A DNA stretch of 64,000 nt from positions 186,001-250,000 of the forward strand of contig NZ_CP087723.1 of NCBI RefSeq assembly GCF_024972735.1, written 5' to 3'. This stretch comes from Halalkaliarchaeum sp. AArc-CO (lineage in GTDB: Archaea > Halobacteriota > Halobacteria > Halobacteriales > Haloferacaceae). The notes under the pieces are model-generated. The model was given only the letters and a program-made list of their open reading frames with translations. It was not told the DNA's origin and ran no database searches. Shown piece by piece: positions 18,168 to 27,700 of the stretch; position 1 is the stretch's first letter; each line of letters begins with the position of its first letter. The position numbers and the translations under genes were made by a program.

Positions 18168-18622
18168 CCGACGCCGGTCGATCCGAATCGGCGGGGGTCG
18201 AACGCCCCCCGGACTCCGGAGGGGACGCCGCAGAGCCCGCCGCCGAAACGGCGACAGCCGAGGATCAGGTCGCGGACCCCTACGAGGACCTGACGGTCCC
18301 GATGGGTGCGATCGCGGACCCGAAGACGAGCCTCGTCAACGAGACCGGCTCCTGGCGGGAGAGCCGTCCAGTTATCCACCACGAACCGTGCGTCGGCTGT
18401 GGGCTCTGTGTGACGTTCTGCCCCGATGGAGCCGTCCACCGCGTCGACGACTTCCAGGGATCGGGTCGGTCCATCCCCGGCGATCGGCGTCCCGTCCCGC
18501 GGGCGGCGAAACACGACGGTCACCAGCAGGTCGCCGTCGATTACCGGTACTGCAAGGGCTGTGGGATCTGTGAAACCGAGTGTCCGATCGACGCCATCGA
18601 CATGATCCCGGAGGTGAAGTGA
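18164..18622 (+). CDS. porD: Pyruvate/2-oxoacid:ferredoxin oxidoreductase, delta (ferredoxin) subunit
   Basis: A 152-residue subunit with two [4Fe-4S] clusters (CVGCGLCVTFCP near residues 77-88 and CKGCGICETECP near 133-144). It wires the TPP catalytic site in PorB to external ferredoxin. The first 65 residues are an extra acidic low-complexity extension (about residues 1-40) not found in bacterial PorD and typical of halophile adaptation. The spacer between clusters is also longer than usual. The gene overlaps porG by four bases and is followed by porA with one base between. Confidence 0.93.
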   Translation: MTDAGRSESAGVERPPDSGGDAAEPAAETATAEDQVADPYEDLTVPMGAIADPKTSLVNETGSWRESRPVIHHEPCVGCGLCVTFCPDGAVHRVDDFQGSGRSIPGDRRPVPRAAKHDGHQQVAVDYRYCKGCGICETECPIDAIDMIPEVK

Positions 18623-18623
18623 G

Positions 18624-19844
18624 ATGGGCGACCGGACGATGCTGAAGGGTGATCAGGCAGTCGCGGCCGGCGTCAGGTCCGCCCAGCCGGACGTCGTCTC
18701 CGCGTACCCGATCACGCCACAGACCGGGATCGTCGAGACGCTCTCGAAGATGCACGCCGACGGCCAACTCGACGGGGAGTTTCTGAAGGTCGACTCGGAG
18801 TTCAACGCCGCCTCGTCGTGTATCGGCGCCAGCGCCGCCGGCGCACGCGTTTTCAGCGCGACCTGTTCGCAGGGGCTCAAACTCATGTCGGAGCCGCTGT
18901 TTACGGCGGCGGGTATGCGGTTGCCCGTCGTGATGGCCGTCGCGAACCGGAGCCTCTCGGCGCCGATTTCGATCTGGAACGACCACACCGACGCCTTCGC
19001 CGAGCGCGACGGGGGGATGATCCAGTTTTTCGCCAAGGACGTCCAGGAGGCCGTCGACACCGTGTTCGTGGCCTACCGGGTGGCGGAGGACCCGACGATC
19101 TCGCTTCCCGCGCTCGTGAACCTCGACGGATTCATCCTGACGCACGTCAAGGAACCGGTCGACGTTCCCGACGAGGCGGCGGTTTCCGCGTACCTTCCCG
19201 ACCGGGAGCCGTTCGCGACGCTCGACCCGTCGGATCCCACGACCATGGGCGGGGTGGGGCGACCCGAACACTGGACGGAAGCGAGGTACGCCATCCAGGA
19301 GGCGATGCTCCGGTCCCGGGAAGTCATCGCCGACGCGACCGAAGCGTTCGGCGACCAGTTCGGCCGCGAGTACGGGCTCGAATACGACGGGATGCTCGAG
19401 ACGATCGGCCCCGCCGACGCCGACCTCGCACTCGTGTGTCTGGGGTCGCTTTCGGGGACGGTCGAACACGTCATCGCCGATCACCCCGCGGACGTCAAAC
19501 TGGTTCGGCCGCGCGTGATCCGGCCGTTCCCGGCAGAACAGCTCCGCGATGCACTCGCCGGCGTCGAGGCGGTAAGCGTCATGCAAAAGGAGAACTCCCC
19601 CGGTTACCAGGGCAGCCTGGCGAGCGAGCTCAAGTCGGCGCTCTACGGCGCAGACACGCAGCCGGCCGTCCGGAGTTACGTCCTCGGACTCGCCGGCCGC
19701 GACGTCTCCCACGACGACGTCGAGGCCGTCATCGAGGAGACGGCCGACGCGGCCGACGAAGGGCATCCACGTCGGTTCCTCGCCGAGGAACGCTGGCCCC
19801 AACTGAAGGGGGATCTGCTCGAAATGGAGGTGACGCAGGCATGA
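18624..19844 (+). CDS. porA: Pyruvate/2-oxoacid:ferredoxin oxidoreductase, alpha subunit
   Basis: A 406-residue alpha subunit. It contains the pyrimidine-binding half of the TPP site: SAYPITPQTGIVETL (typical YPITPQ motif), FLKVDSEFNAASSCIGASAAGARVFSATCSQGL-type segment, and the transketolase C-terminal-like region LVCLGSLSGTVEHVI with VRPFPAEQLRDAL. The substrate-binding NDHTDAFAERDGG stretch and VMQKENSPGYQGSL suggest pyruvate-type rather than 2-oxoglutarate-type specificity, but this is inference. The stop overlaps the porB start (ATGA). Confidence 0.93.
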   Translation: MGDRTMLKGDQAVAAGVRSAQPDVVSAYPITPQTGIVETLSKMHADGQLDGEFLKVDSEFNAASSCIGASAAGARVFSATCSQGLKLMSEPLFTAAGMRLPVVMAVANRSLSAPISIWNDHTDAFAERDGGMIQFFAKDVQEAVDTVFVAYRVAEDPTISLPALVNLDGFILTHVKEPVDVPDEAAVSAYLPDREPFATLDPSDPTTMGGVGRPEHWTEARYAIQEAMLRSREVIADATEAFGDQFGREYGLEYDGMLETIGPADADLALVCLGSLSGTVEHVIADHPADVKLVRPRVIRPFPAEQLRDALAGVEAVSVMQKENSPGYQGSLASELKSALYGADTQPAVRSYVLGLAGRDVSHDDVEAVIEETADAADEGHPRRFLAEERWPQLKGDLLEMEVTQA

Positions 19845-20782
19845 GTTCGCCGCCGGACCCGGACGCCGTCCTGTCGTACGACGATACACTGTTCACACCC
19901 GGTCACCGTGCCTGTGCCGGGTGTGCGCCGGCGCTCGCGATGCGGCACCTGACCGAAGCCACCGGAGAACACACCGTCATCTCGATGGCGACCGGCTGTA
20001 TGGAGGTCATCTCCAGCCCGTTCCCGGAGAGTTCGTGGGGGGTGAGCTGGATCCACGACGTGTTCGCGAACGCGGCGGGAGTCGCCTCCGGCATCGAGGC
20101 GGCGTATCGCGCCTTCGATCGCACGGCGGCCGAGGAGTTCACCGATCACGACGACGTGAACTTCGTCGTCGTCGCCGGCGACGGCGCCACCTTCGACATC
20201 GGCATCCGCAGTCTCAGCGGCATGATGGACCGCGGCCACGACATCCTGTACGTCTGTTACGACAACGAGGCGTACATGAACACCGGGATCCAGCGATCGA
20301 GTGCGACGCCGCTTGGAGCGAGCACCAGCACGTCGCCCCCGGGCGCAGAGAGCCTCGGCGACGATACGTCCAAAAAGGACATGCCCGCAATCGCCGCCGC
20401 GCACGGCTGCTCGTACGTTGCCTCGGCGTCGATCGGCTACCCGCAGGACTTCAAACAGAAGATCGAGCGGGCGCTCGAACACGACGGGCCGAAATACGTC
20501 CAGGTGCAGGCGCCCTGCATGCTCGGGTGGGAGTTCGACCCGGCTGAGGCGATCACCGTCGCCCAGCTCGCGGTCGAAACCGGCCTCCAGCCGCTGTTCG
20601 AGGTCGTCGACGGCGAACTGGTGGACGTGATGCGGATCCGCGACCGCAAACCGGTTCGGGAGTACCTCGACTGTCAGGGGCGGTTCGACCACCTCTTCGA
20701 GTCGGGGGAGGGAGAGGAGGTGATCGAACAGCTCCAGGAATTCGTCGACGACCGGGCCGACGAACTCGGCCTGGATGCGTGA
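19841..20782 (+). CDS. porB: Pyruvate/2-oxoacid:ferredoxin oxidoreductase, beta subunit
   Basis: A 313-residue beta subunit with the proximal [4Fe-4S] cluster and TPP diphosphate site. The four cluster ligands are visible (HRACAGCAP, TGCMEV and APCMLGW), as is the TPP motif GDGATFDIG...YVCYDNEAYMNTG. Closely similar to the partial porB at 63122-64000, so the genome has two por operons. ATG 19841 overlaps the porA stop; upstream open sequence in this frame is a shadow of porA. The unit ends here; a separate promoter drives the following regulator. Confidence 0.94.
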   Translation: MSSPPDPDAVLSYDDTLFTPGHRACAGCAPALAMRHLTEATGEHTVISMATGCMEVISSPFPESSWGVSWIHDVFANAAGVASGIEAAYRAFDRTAAEEFTDHDDVNFVVVAGDGATFDIGIRSLSGMMDRGHDILYVCYDNEAYMNTGIQRSSATPLGASTSTSPPGAESLGDDTSKKDMPAIAAAHGCSYVASASIGYPQDFKQKIERALEHDGPKYVQVQAPCMLGWEFDPAEAITVAQLAVETGLQPLFEVVDGELVDVMRIRDRKPVREYLDCQGRFDHLFESGEGEEVIEQLQEFVDDRADELGLDA

Positions 20783-20825
20783 CCCCCGTCGTTCTCTCGG
20801 AGCATGACGGCGAATCCGCGACCGA

Positions 20826-20834
20826 GTATAAATA
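20826..20834 (+). promoter_or_regulatory. TATA box for the HTH_10 regulator
   Basis: The sequence gtataaata lies about 30 bases before ATG 20862. With the usual 25-28 base spacing from TATA centre to transcription start, the mRNA would begin almost at the start codon, so a leaderless transcript is expected. The short spacing supports ATG 20862 rather than the later in-frame ATG at 20916. Confidence 0.6.
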
Positions 20835-20861
20835 CACCTGAAGGATATCGGGCGATCATTA

Positions 20862-21581
20862 ATGAGTGAGAATTGGAGCAAAGGTTTTCACGAGGAAAAC
20901 CAAAAATATAAAGGGATGGCTTCGGGTATCCGCGCGGAACTGAAGATTCCGGCAGCGGTAGCCTGTCCGATGGCCCGGGTGTCAGCCGCCGAGGACGTGA
21001 CTGCCTACTCGATGTCGAAAAGCGTCGATCCCCACGCCCCGAAACACGTCACCGAGGAGTTCAGTGTCCGCTCTTCGGACCCGTTGTCGACGGAGTTCGA
21101 GGATCTCGAGCTCGAAAAGACGTTTACCGATGGATCGAGTGCGATCTATCGGTTCGAACGCGTCAGCGACCGGAACTGTCCCTGCGAGTGCATCGAGCAA
21201 CACGGGTCACCGGTGGTCGACGTCAGGGGCGAACGGGGAACGCTGTACGTCGTCTTCCACGCCGCCGACCGGGACGCCCTCACAGAGGTAATCGAGACGG
21301 TCGGGGAGTACCATCCGCAAATGGAGGTCAGGCGGCTCGTCCAGTCGCGGGCGACGGAGGAGAACGGATCCAAGTCGCTCGTGTTCTTCGACAAGAGCGT
21401 CCTCACCGATCGACAACAGCAGGTGCTGACGACGGCACACGAACTCGGCTACTTCGACCACCCGAAAGGGGCCAACGCGGGCGAGGTCGCCGACGAACTC
21501 GACATCGCGACTGCGACGTTCATCGAACACCTCTCTGCAGCACAGCGGAAACTCCTGAATTCGATCCTGGACACGGAGTAG
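20862..21581 (+). CDS. HTH_10 (Bat-type) regulator with cysteine cluster
   Basis: A 239-residue transcription factor. The C-terminal HTH_10 domain (LTDRQQQVLTTAHELGYFD followed by AGEVADELDIATATFIEHL) is the bacterio-opsin-activator type found in haloarchaea. The N-terminal sensor part contains C35 and a compact C106-P-C-E-C110 cluster, which could bind iron-sulfur or zinc. In the haloarchaeal anaerobiosis regulators NarO and DmsR a CxnCxCx7C motif is reported; here CxCxC is present but the last Cys of x7C is missing. Located between por and kor operons, transcribed in the same direction from its own TATA box, it probably regulates one or both. Signal inferred: oxygen or redox. Confidence 0.85.
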   Translation: MSENWSKGFHEENQKYKGMASGIRAELKIPAAVACPMARVSAAEDVTAYSMSKSVDPHAPKHVTEEFSVRSSDPLSTEFEDLELEKTFTDGSSAIYRFERVSDRNCPCECIEQHGSPVVDVRGERGTLYVVFHAADRDALTEVIETVGEYHPQMEVRRLVQSRATEENGSKSLVFFDKSVLTDRQQQVLTTAHELGYFDHPKGANAGEVADELDIATATFIEHLSAAQRKLLNSILDTE

Positions 21582-21651
21582 CGTTGTGTCGGACGGGGGC
21601 TTTCGTACTGATTGATCGCGGCGTTTCCCCGCGATTACGCCGGAACCGTGC

Positions 21652-21717
21652 CGGCTAATAAAACCCCATCTATTGATGGGAAGATTCCCTTCGACGTAGG
21701 GGGCCGATTTCAAGTGA
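21652..21717 (+). promoter_or_regulatory. Promoter with dyad upstream of the kor-hdr-etf unit
   Basis: A TATA-like stretch (ctaataaaa, near 21655-21663) is followed at once by a perfect hairpin cccatc-tatt-gatggg at 21665-21680, lying between the TATA box and the expected transcription start. This is a typical repressor position. The later ggggccgatttcaagtgagtg leads into the first GTG. The dyad differs in sequence from that upstream of por (17450-17469), though both are CCCA...TGGG hairpins with a four-base TNNT loop. Confidence 0.45.
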
Positions 21718-22113
21718 GTGATTAGTGTGAACGAGTCACAACTGGCAGATAGGTGGCCAGCGAATCGTGCCGGACGGTTCGAAGGTCTCGAACGATACGT
21801 CGAGCGCGCCCGACAGCGCCCCCGCGAGCCGATCGACGAGTCGTCGGTTCTGGTACCGGGTGGGGTCGTTCGGATACTGCCGGACCGCTGTAAGGAGTGC
21901 GGGTACTGCTGGGAGTACTGCCCACAGGACGTTCTCGAACGTGGTCAGGAAGCCAACCGGAAAGGGTATCGTCCCCCGACGGTGGCCGAGGACAAGGCCG
22001 ACGACTGTGTGGACTGTGGGATGTGCGCGTGGATCTGCCCGGAGTTTTCGATTTACACCGTCGAGCAAACGGACGGGGAGGCCGAACCGACGCCGGCGGG
22101 GGGTGAGAGCTGA
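21718..22113 (+). CDS. korD: 2-oxoacid:ferredoxin oxidoreductase, delta (ferredoxin) subunit
   Basis: A 131-residue ferredoxin-like subunit with two cluster motifs, [16 protein letters not shown] and [14 protein letters not shown], separated by the extended loop [20 protein letters not shown]. The order D-A-B-G and the sequences of its partners resemble archaeal KorDABC (2-oxoglutarate type) more than PorGDAB. The start is GTG at 21718 or 21727; both leave the domain intact. The TGA overlaps the ATG of korA by one base. It is the first gene of the long KOR-Hdr-ETF unit. Confidence 0.9.
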   Translation: MISVNESQLADRWPANRAGRFEGLERYVERARQRPREPIDESSVLVPGGVVRILPDRCKECGYCWEYCPQDVLERGQEANRKGYRPPTVAEDKADDCVDCGMCAWICPEFSIYTVEQTDGEAEPTPAGGES

Positions 22114-23294
22114 TGGCCGTCTCCGAGGAGGAATCCGACGAAGGGTCGGCGGACGAACCGGAGATCCTCACCGGCGACCACTTCATGATGGGAGACACCG
22201 CCTGTGCGGAAGGGGCGATCGCCGCCGGCTGTCGATTCTTCGCTGGATATCCGATAACGCCCGCCAGCGAGGTCGCCGAACGCATCAGCCAGCGGTTCCC
22301 CGGTCTCCCCGGCGCCCAGTACATCCAGATGGAAGACGAGATCGCCAGCATGGCCGCCGTGGTCGGCGGGTCGAACGCCGGGAAAAAGAGCATGACCGCC
22401 ACGAGCGGACCGGGGATTAGCCTCATGAACGAGAACCTCGGGCTGGCGGCGATGACGGAATCTCCCTGTGTGATCGTCAACGTGCAGCGCGGTGGGCCTT
22501 CGACAGGTATGCCGACGCTCCCCGGACAGGGTGACGTCATGCAGGCGCGATACGGGAGCCAGGGCGACTATCCGATGATCGCTTACGCCCCGAGCAGCCC
22601 ACAGGAAATGTTCGATCTGACGGTCGAAGCGTTCAACGCCGCCGAACGGTACCGGACGCCGGTGATCGTCCTCGCCGACCAGACCGTCGGGCACATGACC
22701 GGGAAAGTGTCGATCCCAGACTCGGTCGAGACGGTCGACCGTCCGCGGCCGGACGACGAGATCGACCCCGAGACGTTCCGCCCGTACGACAACTCCGTCC
22801 AGGTGCCGCCGATGGCGGCCGCCGGGGACGGCGGTCGGGTGCACGTCACCGGCCTCACCCACGACGAGCGCGGCCATCCGGACATCGACGTGGAGACTCA
22901 CGAGACGATGCTCGGGCGCATGATGGACAAGGTCGACGACAACCGCGAGGAGATCTGCCGAGTGGAACGATATCGGCTCGACGACGCCGACGTCGCACTG
23001 ATTGCCTACGGCTCGATGAGCCGTTCGGCCCACGACGCAGTCGACCAACTCCGGGGTGAGGGTGTCGACGCAGGACTCCTGCGGGTCGTCACTCCCTGGC
23101 CGTTCCCGATCGACGAGATCGAGGGGCTCTCGACCGTGGTCGACCGGATCGTCGTCGCCGAGATGAACCTCGGTCAGTACGTCACCCCCGTCCGGGCCCA
23201 CGCGGACTGCCCGGTCGACGCCCACACCCATCCCGGCGGGGCGATCCCGCGGCCGGACGACGTCGCCGACACCGTACGGGAGGTGATTCGATGA
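22113..23294 (+). CDS. korA: 2-oxoacid:ferredoxin oxidoreductase, alpha subunit
   Basis: A 393-residue alpha subunit of a KOR/VOR-type enzyme. Diagnostic segments are FFAGYPITPASEVAE, QMEDEIASMAAVVGGSNAGK, TATSGPGISLMNE, VNVQRGGPSTGMPTLPGQGD and, near the C-terminus, VRVVTPWPFPIDEI-like LLRVVTPWPFP. The GGPSTG(M/L)PT and WPFP motifs are typical of 2-oxoglutarate and branched-chain 2-oxoacid enzymes rather than pyruvate enzymes. Stop overlaps korB start by four bases. The likely reaction is CoA-dependent oxidative decarboxylation of 2-oxoglutarate in the citric acid cycle; other 2-oxoacids remain possible. Confidence 0.91.
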   Translation: MAVSEEESDEGSADEPEILTGDHFMMGDTACAEGAIAAGCRFFAGYPITPASEVAERISQRFPGLPGAQYIQMEDEIASMAAVVGGSNAGKKSMTATSGPGISLMNENLGLAAMTESPCVIVNVQRGGPSTGMPTLPGQGDVMQARYGSQGDYPMIAYAPSSPQEMFDLTVEAFNAAERYRTPVIVLADQTVGHMTGKVSIPDSVETVDRPRPDDEIDPETFRPYDNSVQVPPMAAAGDGGRVHVTGLTHDERGHPDIDVETHETMLGRMMDKVDDNREEICRVERYRLDDADVALIAYGSMSRSAHDAVDQLRGEGVDAGLLRVVTPWPFPIDEIEGLSTVVDRIVVAEMNLGQYVTPVRAHADCPVDAHTHPGGAIPRPDDVADTVREVIR

Positions 23295-24154
23295 GCAAGA
23301 CCACCCAGTCGCCGGCGGAGATCGTCGAGGACCACCCCGACGACAGGGTGCTTCGGGACCGGCGGATCCCCCACATCTGGTGTCCCGGCTGCGGGCTCGG
23401 GACGACGATCAAGGCGTTCGGCGAGGCGATCGAGCGCTCCCCGAAGGGGCTCGACGACCACGCGGTCGTCAGCGGGATCGGCTGTGCCGGCCGCGCCGCA
23501 GGCTACGTCAACACCGACTCGTATCACACCACGCACGGCCGGGCGATCCCCTTCGCGACCGGGCTGAAGGTCGCCAACCCCGAGATGGAGGTGTCGGTAG
23601 TCTCCGGCGACGGCGACCTGTTCAACATCGGCGGCAACCACTTCCTGCACGCCGCCCGGCGGAACCTCGATCTCACGATCGTCTGTTCGAACAACTTCAA
23701 CTACGGCATGACCGGCGGACAGTTCGGCGGCACAACCCCGACGGGCAAGGTGACCGCGACGACACCGGAAGGCAACTACGAACGGCCGTTCAACCTCCCG
23801 CTTTTGGCGGACAGCCTCGACGTCCCGTTCGTCGCCCGGTGGACGGTCCTCCACCCGCGACGGCTCGCGGACGCGATCGAGGCCGCGATGGAAAAGCCGG
23901 GGCTGGGATTCGTGGAGGTGATCACTCCCTGTCCGGAGGGGTTCGGCAAGGCGAACGAATTCCCGGAGGGACTGGACATGATGCACTACTTCGAAGAGAA
24001 CGCGGTGATCGACCACGACGCCGACCTGGATGAGGTCGGCATCGCACTGGAGGGAGAGGACCTCGTTTTGGGCAACTTCGTCGACGAGGAGAGCACGCCG
24101 TATCTCGAGGCCAAAGAGCGGTTGCTCGGCGGGGACGGAGGTGAGTCCGAATGA
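23291..24154 (+). CDS. korB: 2-oxoacid:ferredoxin oxidoreductase, beta subunit
   Basis: A 287-residue TPP-binding beta subunit. The cluster ligands are in WCPGCGLGTTIKAF, GIGCAGRAAGYVN and ITPCPEGFGKANE; the TPP motif is VSGDGDLFNIGGNH with CSNNFNYGMTGGQ. The IGCAGRAAGY and MTGGQ elements are typical of the 2-oxoglutarate/VOR-like beta subunit, distinct from the PorB type of 19841. Overlaps both neighbours by four bases, so stoichiometric coupled translation is expected. Confidence 0.92.
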   Translation: MSKTTQSPAEIVEDHPDDRVLRDRRIPHIWCPGCGLGTTIKAFGEAIERSPKGLDDHAVVSGIGCAGRAAGYVNTDSYHTTHGRAIPFATGLKVANPEMEVSVVSGDGDLFNIGGNHFLHAARRNLDLTIVCSNNFNYGMTGGQFGGTTPTGKVTATTPEGNYERPFNLPLLADSLDVPFVARWTVLHPRRLADAIEAAMEKPGLGFVEVITPCPEGFGKANEFPEGLDMMHYFEENAVIDHDADLDEVGIALEGEDLVLGNFVDEESTPYLEAKERLLGGDGGESE

Positions 24155-24741
24155 GCCGCACCGAGTTCCGGTTTTCGGGCTTCGGCGGGCAGGGCGTGAT
24201 CACCATGGCCCACGTGCTGGGTCACGGCGCCAGCGTCCACGCCGACATGGACGCGACGATGACGGAGGCGTACGGCCCCGAGAAGACCGGCGGCTTCTCC
24301 CGGGGTGACGTCGTTGTCAGCGACGAGGAGATCGACTACCCGAACGTGGTGGATCCCGACATCGTGGTCGCCTTCTCCCAGGACGCGTTCGAACGCGACG
24401 CCGACACTGTCACGGAGGGCGGGCTCGTGCTCGTCGAACGGAGCCTGGTCGACCCCGAACCGCTGCTGGAACGGCGGCCGGACGCAACTGTGGCGTCGCT
24501 CCCGGCGGTCGATCTCGCCGAGGAACTGGGTCACAAGGTCGTCGCCAACGTCCTGACGCTCGGGGCGGTCGTCGAACTCGTCGGCACGCCGCCCGCGGAA
24601 GCGGTCGGGGCGGCGATCCGCGAGACCGTCCCCGACGGTACCGAGGACCTCAACGAGCGCGCCTTCGAGCGCGGCCAGGCTGTCGTCGCCGACGACGAAC
24701 TCGACTACCTCGGCGAGGAGCCACGGGAGGTGGTACAATGA
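24151..24741 (+). CDS. korG: 2-oxoacid:ferredoxin oxidoreductase, gamma subunit
   Basis: A 196-residue gamma subunit. The N-terminal motif FRFSGFGGQGVITMAHVLG and the later TEAYGPEKTGGFSRGDVVVS are typical of KorC/KorG; the C-terminal half is an acidic helical extension. It closes the four-subunit KOR set. Its stop overlaps the hdrA start (ATGA at 24738-24741), which physically ties the oxidoreductase to the Hdr-ETF genes. Confidence 0.91.
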   Translation: MSRTEFRFSGFGGQGVITMAHVLGHGASVHADMDATMTEAYGPEKTGGFSRGDVVVSDEEIDYPNVVDPDIVVAFSQDAFERDADTVTEGGLVLVERSLVDPEPLLERRPDATVASLPAVDLAEELGHKVVANVLTLGAVVELVGTPPAEAVGAAIRETVPDGTEDLNERAFERGQAVVADDELDYLGEEPREVVQ

Positions 24742-27700
24742 GCGTCGACCGGGTCGATCCGCTCGGCACCGGACGAACAGCGACAGAGCGCGTCGACGCC
24801 GACGTGCTGGTCGTGGGCGGCGGCATCGCAGGCATCCAGTCGAGCCTCGATCTCGCCGACTCCGGCGCCGAGGTCGTGCTCGTCGAGCGATCGCCGTCGA
24901 TCGGCGGCAAGATGGCCGCCCTCGACAAGAACTTCCCGACCCTCGACTGCTCGATCTGCATCGAGGGGCCGGTGATGAGCGACGCGATCGAACACGACAA
25001 CATCGAGGTGCTCACTCTCGCGGAACTGACGGATCTCTCGGGGGCGGCGGGCGATTTCACTGCCGACGTCTACCAGGCTCCCCGGTTCGTCGGCGACGAG
25101 TGCACCCGATGTGACGACTGCGTGGAGGCGTGCCCCGAGTACGCGCCCAACGAGTTCGACGAGGGGATGGGCTCTCGGACCGCGATCTTCACGCCGTTCG
25201 AGCAGGCAGAGCCCGGCCCGTACGTGGTCGATCTGGACACCTGCATGAACGACCCGCCGAACCGGATGCCCTGCGACCGGTGTCAGCGGGCCTGCGGCCC
25301 CGACTGCATCGACTTCGAGATGGCGCCAACGGAGTACGAGATCGACGTCTCCTCGGTGATCGTCGCCACCGGATTCGACCTGCTCAACCCCGAGGTGATC
25401 GACGAGTACGGCTACGGCGAGCATCCGGACGTGCTCACGAGCATGGAGTACGAGCGCATGCTCGACGCCGCCGGCCCGACCGAGGGACACATCGTGCGTC
25501 CGTCCGACGGGGAACACCCCGAGGACGTGCTGTTCGTCTACTGCGTGGGGAGCCGGGACCAGCGTCACTGCGAGTACTGCTCGCGGGTCTGCTGTATGTA
25601 CTCCAACAAGCAGGCGATCCAGTCGGTCGACCACGGCGTCGACGACGTCACGGCGCTGTACATGGACATGCGGGCGTTCGGCAAGGGGTTCGACGACTTC
25701 TACGACCGGGCCCGCGAGGAGGCCGACGTCGACTACGTCCGGGGCCGCCCCGCCGCCGTCGACACCGACGGCGACTCGCCGGTCGTCCGGTACGAGGACG
25801 CCGACGCCGGCGAGGTCCGCGAGGAAGCGTACGACATGGTCGTGCTCGCGCCGGCGCTCATCCCGAGCGACGGCACGCCCGATCTCGCCGCCAGGCTCGG
25901 CGTCGAGGTCGACGACGACGGCTTCTTTGCGACCACCGAGGCCGGCGGCGACATGACCGAAACCACCCGCAACGGTGTGTACGCCGCCGGCGCCGCGACC
26001 GGGCCGAAGGACATCCCCGACAGCGTCGCCGAGGCGTCCGGGGCGGCCTCGCGGGCGCTTTCACACGTCGAGGAACGCACCTGGCCGGAGCCGGTCGACG
26101 TCGAGCCGATCGACGCCACCGGCGAGGAGCGGGTCGGCGTGTTCGTCTGTCACTGCGGGTCGAACATCGCCGGCACGATCGACGTCGAGGAGGTCGCCGA
26201 CTGGGCCGAGGACCTGCCGAACGTCGAGTACACCGAGGACCTGCTGTTCGCCTGCGCGGGCAACACCCAGGAACACATCACCGAGACGGTGAAGGAACAC
26301 GAACTCAACCGGGTGGTGGTCGCCTCCTGTTCGCCGAAGACTCACGGTCCCACCTTCGAGCGCGTAATCGCCGAGGCCGGTCTGAACAAGTACCTGCTCG
26401 AGATGGCGAACGTCCGGAACCACAACTCCTGGGTCCACGACGACGAGCGGAGCGCAACCGAGAAGGCGAAAGACATGGTGAAGATGGCCGTCGACAAGGC
26501 GGCGTTTCTCACCCCGCTCGAGGAGATCGAACAGCCGGTCGAGCAGACCGGCGTCGTGATCGGCGGCGGGATCGCCGGGATGTCGGCGGCGGTCTCGATG
26601 GCCGAGAGCGGCCACGAGGTCCACCTGATCGAGCGGGAGGCGGAACTCGGCGGGCAGCTCCGACACCTCGAGGAGCTTCATCCCGGGGGACGGGACGCCG
26701 ATGAACTGCTCGAACGGCGGAAACGGCAGCTCGATGAGTCGGGCGTCGTCGTCCACACCGATACCGACGTCGAGGGTGTAAGCGGCCACATCGGTAACTT
26801 CGCGATCAACCTCGACTCCGGGGAGACGGTCGACGCGGGCGCGGTCGTGCTCGCGACCGGCGCCTCGCCGTACGAGCCCGAGGAGTTCGGCTACGACGAC
26901 AACCTCGAGGTGATCACGAACCGCGAACTCGACGCGCGGCTCGCCGACGGCGGCGTCGACGCCGACCGGGTGACGTTCGTCGGCTGTGTCGGCTCCCGCG
27001 ACGGCGACCGCGGCTGTTCGCGCTACTGCTGTTCCTCGATCGTCGGGCAGGCGAACCAGCTCGCCGCCGACGGCGCGACGGTCGACGTCGTCAACAAGGA
27101 CGTCCGGACGTTCACCCGGGGGGGTGAGGAGGCCTACCGGGCGGCCCAAAAGCAGGGCGTCCGGTTCTTCCGGTACGATCAGGACACCCCGGCGGGCGAG
27201 GCGCTCTCGTACGACGCCGAGGCGGGCGAACTCTCCTTCCACGAACGGACGCTCGACCGCGAAGTCGTTCTCGAGCCGGACCTGATCGTTCTCGCGACGG
27301 GGCTGCGTTCGAACGGCGCCGACGAGGAGGGTGACGTGGCGAGCCAGCTCACCGTCACCCGCGACGAAGAGCAGTTCCTGCTGGAGAGTCACCCGAAGCT
27401 CGGTCCGGTCGAAGCCAGCGTCGGCGGCGTGTTCATGGCTGGCACCGCCCAGGGGCCGAAAGGCGTCCGCGACGCCGTCGACGGGGCGCTTGGAACGGCT
27501 GCCAAGGCGGACGCGCTGCTCTCGAAGGAGGAGATCACCCAGGAACCGCTCGCGGCGCAGATCGATCCCGAGACCTGCATCGGCTGCACACGGTGTGCGG
27601 AGGTGTGCCCGTACAACGCCGTCGAAGGCGAAGCCCAGAGCGTCCACAGCGTGATCGAGGCGGCCTGCATGGGCTGTGGCACCTGCGCGTCGGCGTGCCC

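Noticed and set aside
18818-19840. Extension of porB upstream to 18818
   Set aside because: The extra residues are out-of-frame translation of porA (arginine-rich, no conserved motif). The ATGA overlap at 19841 is the natural start.
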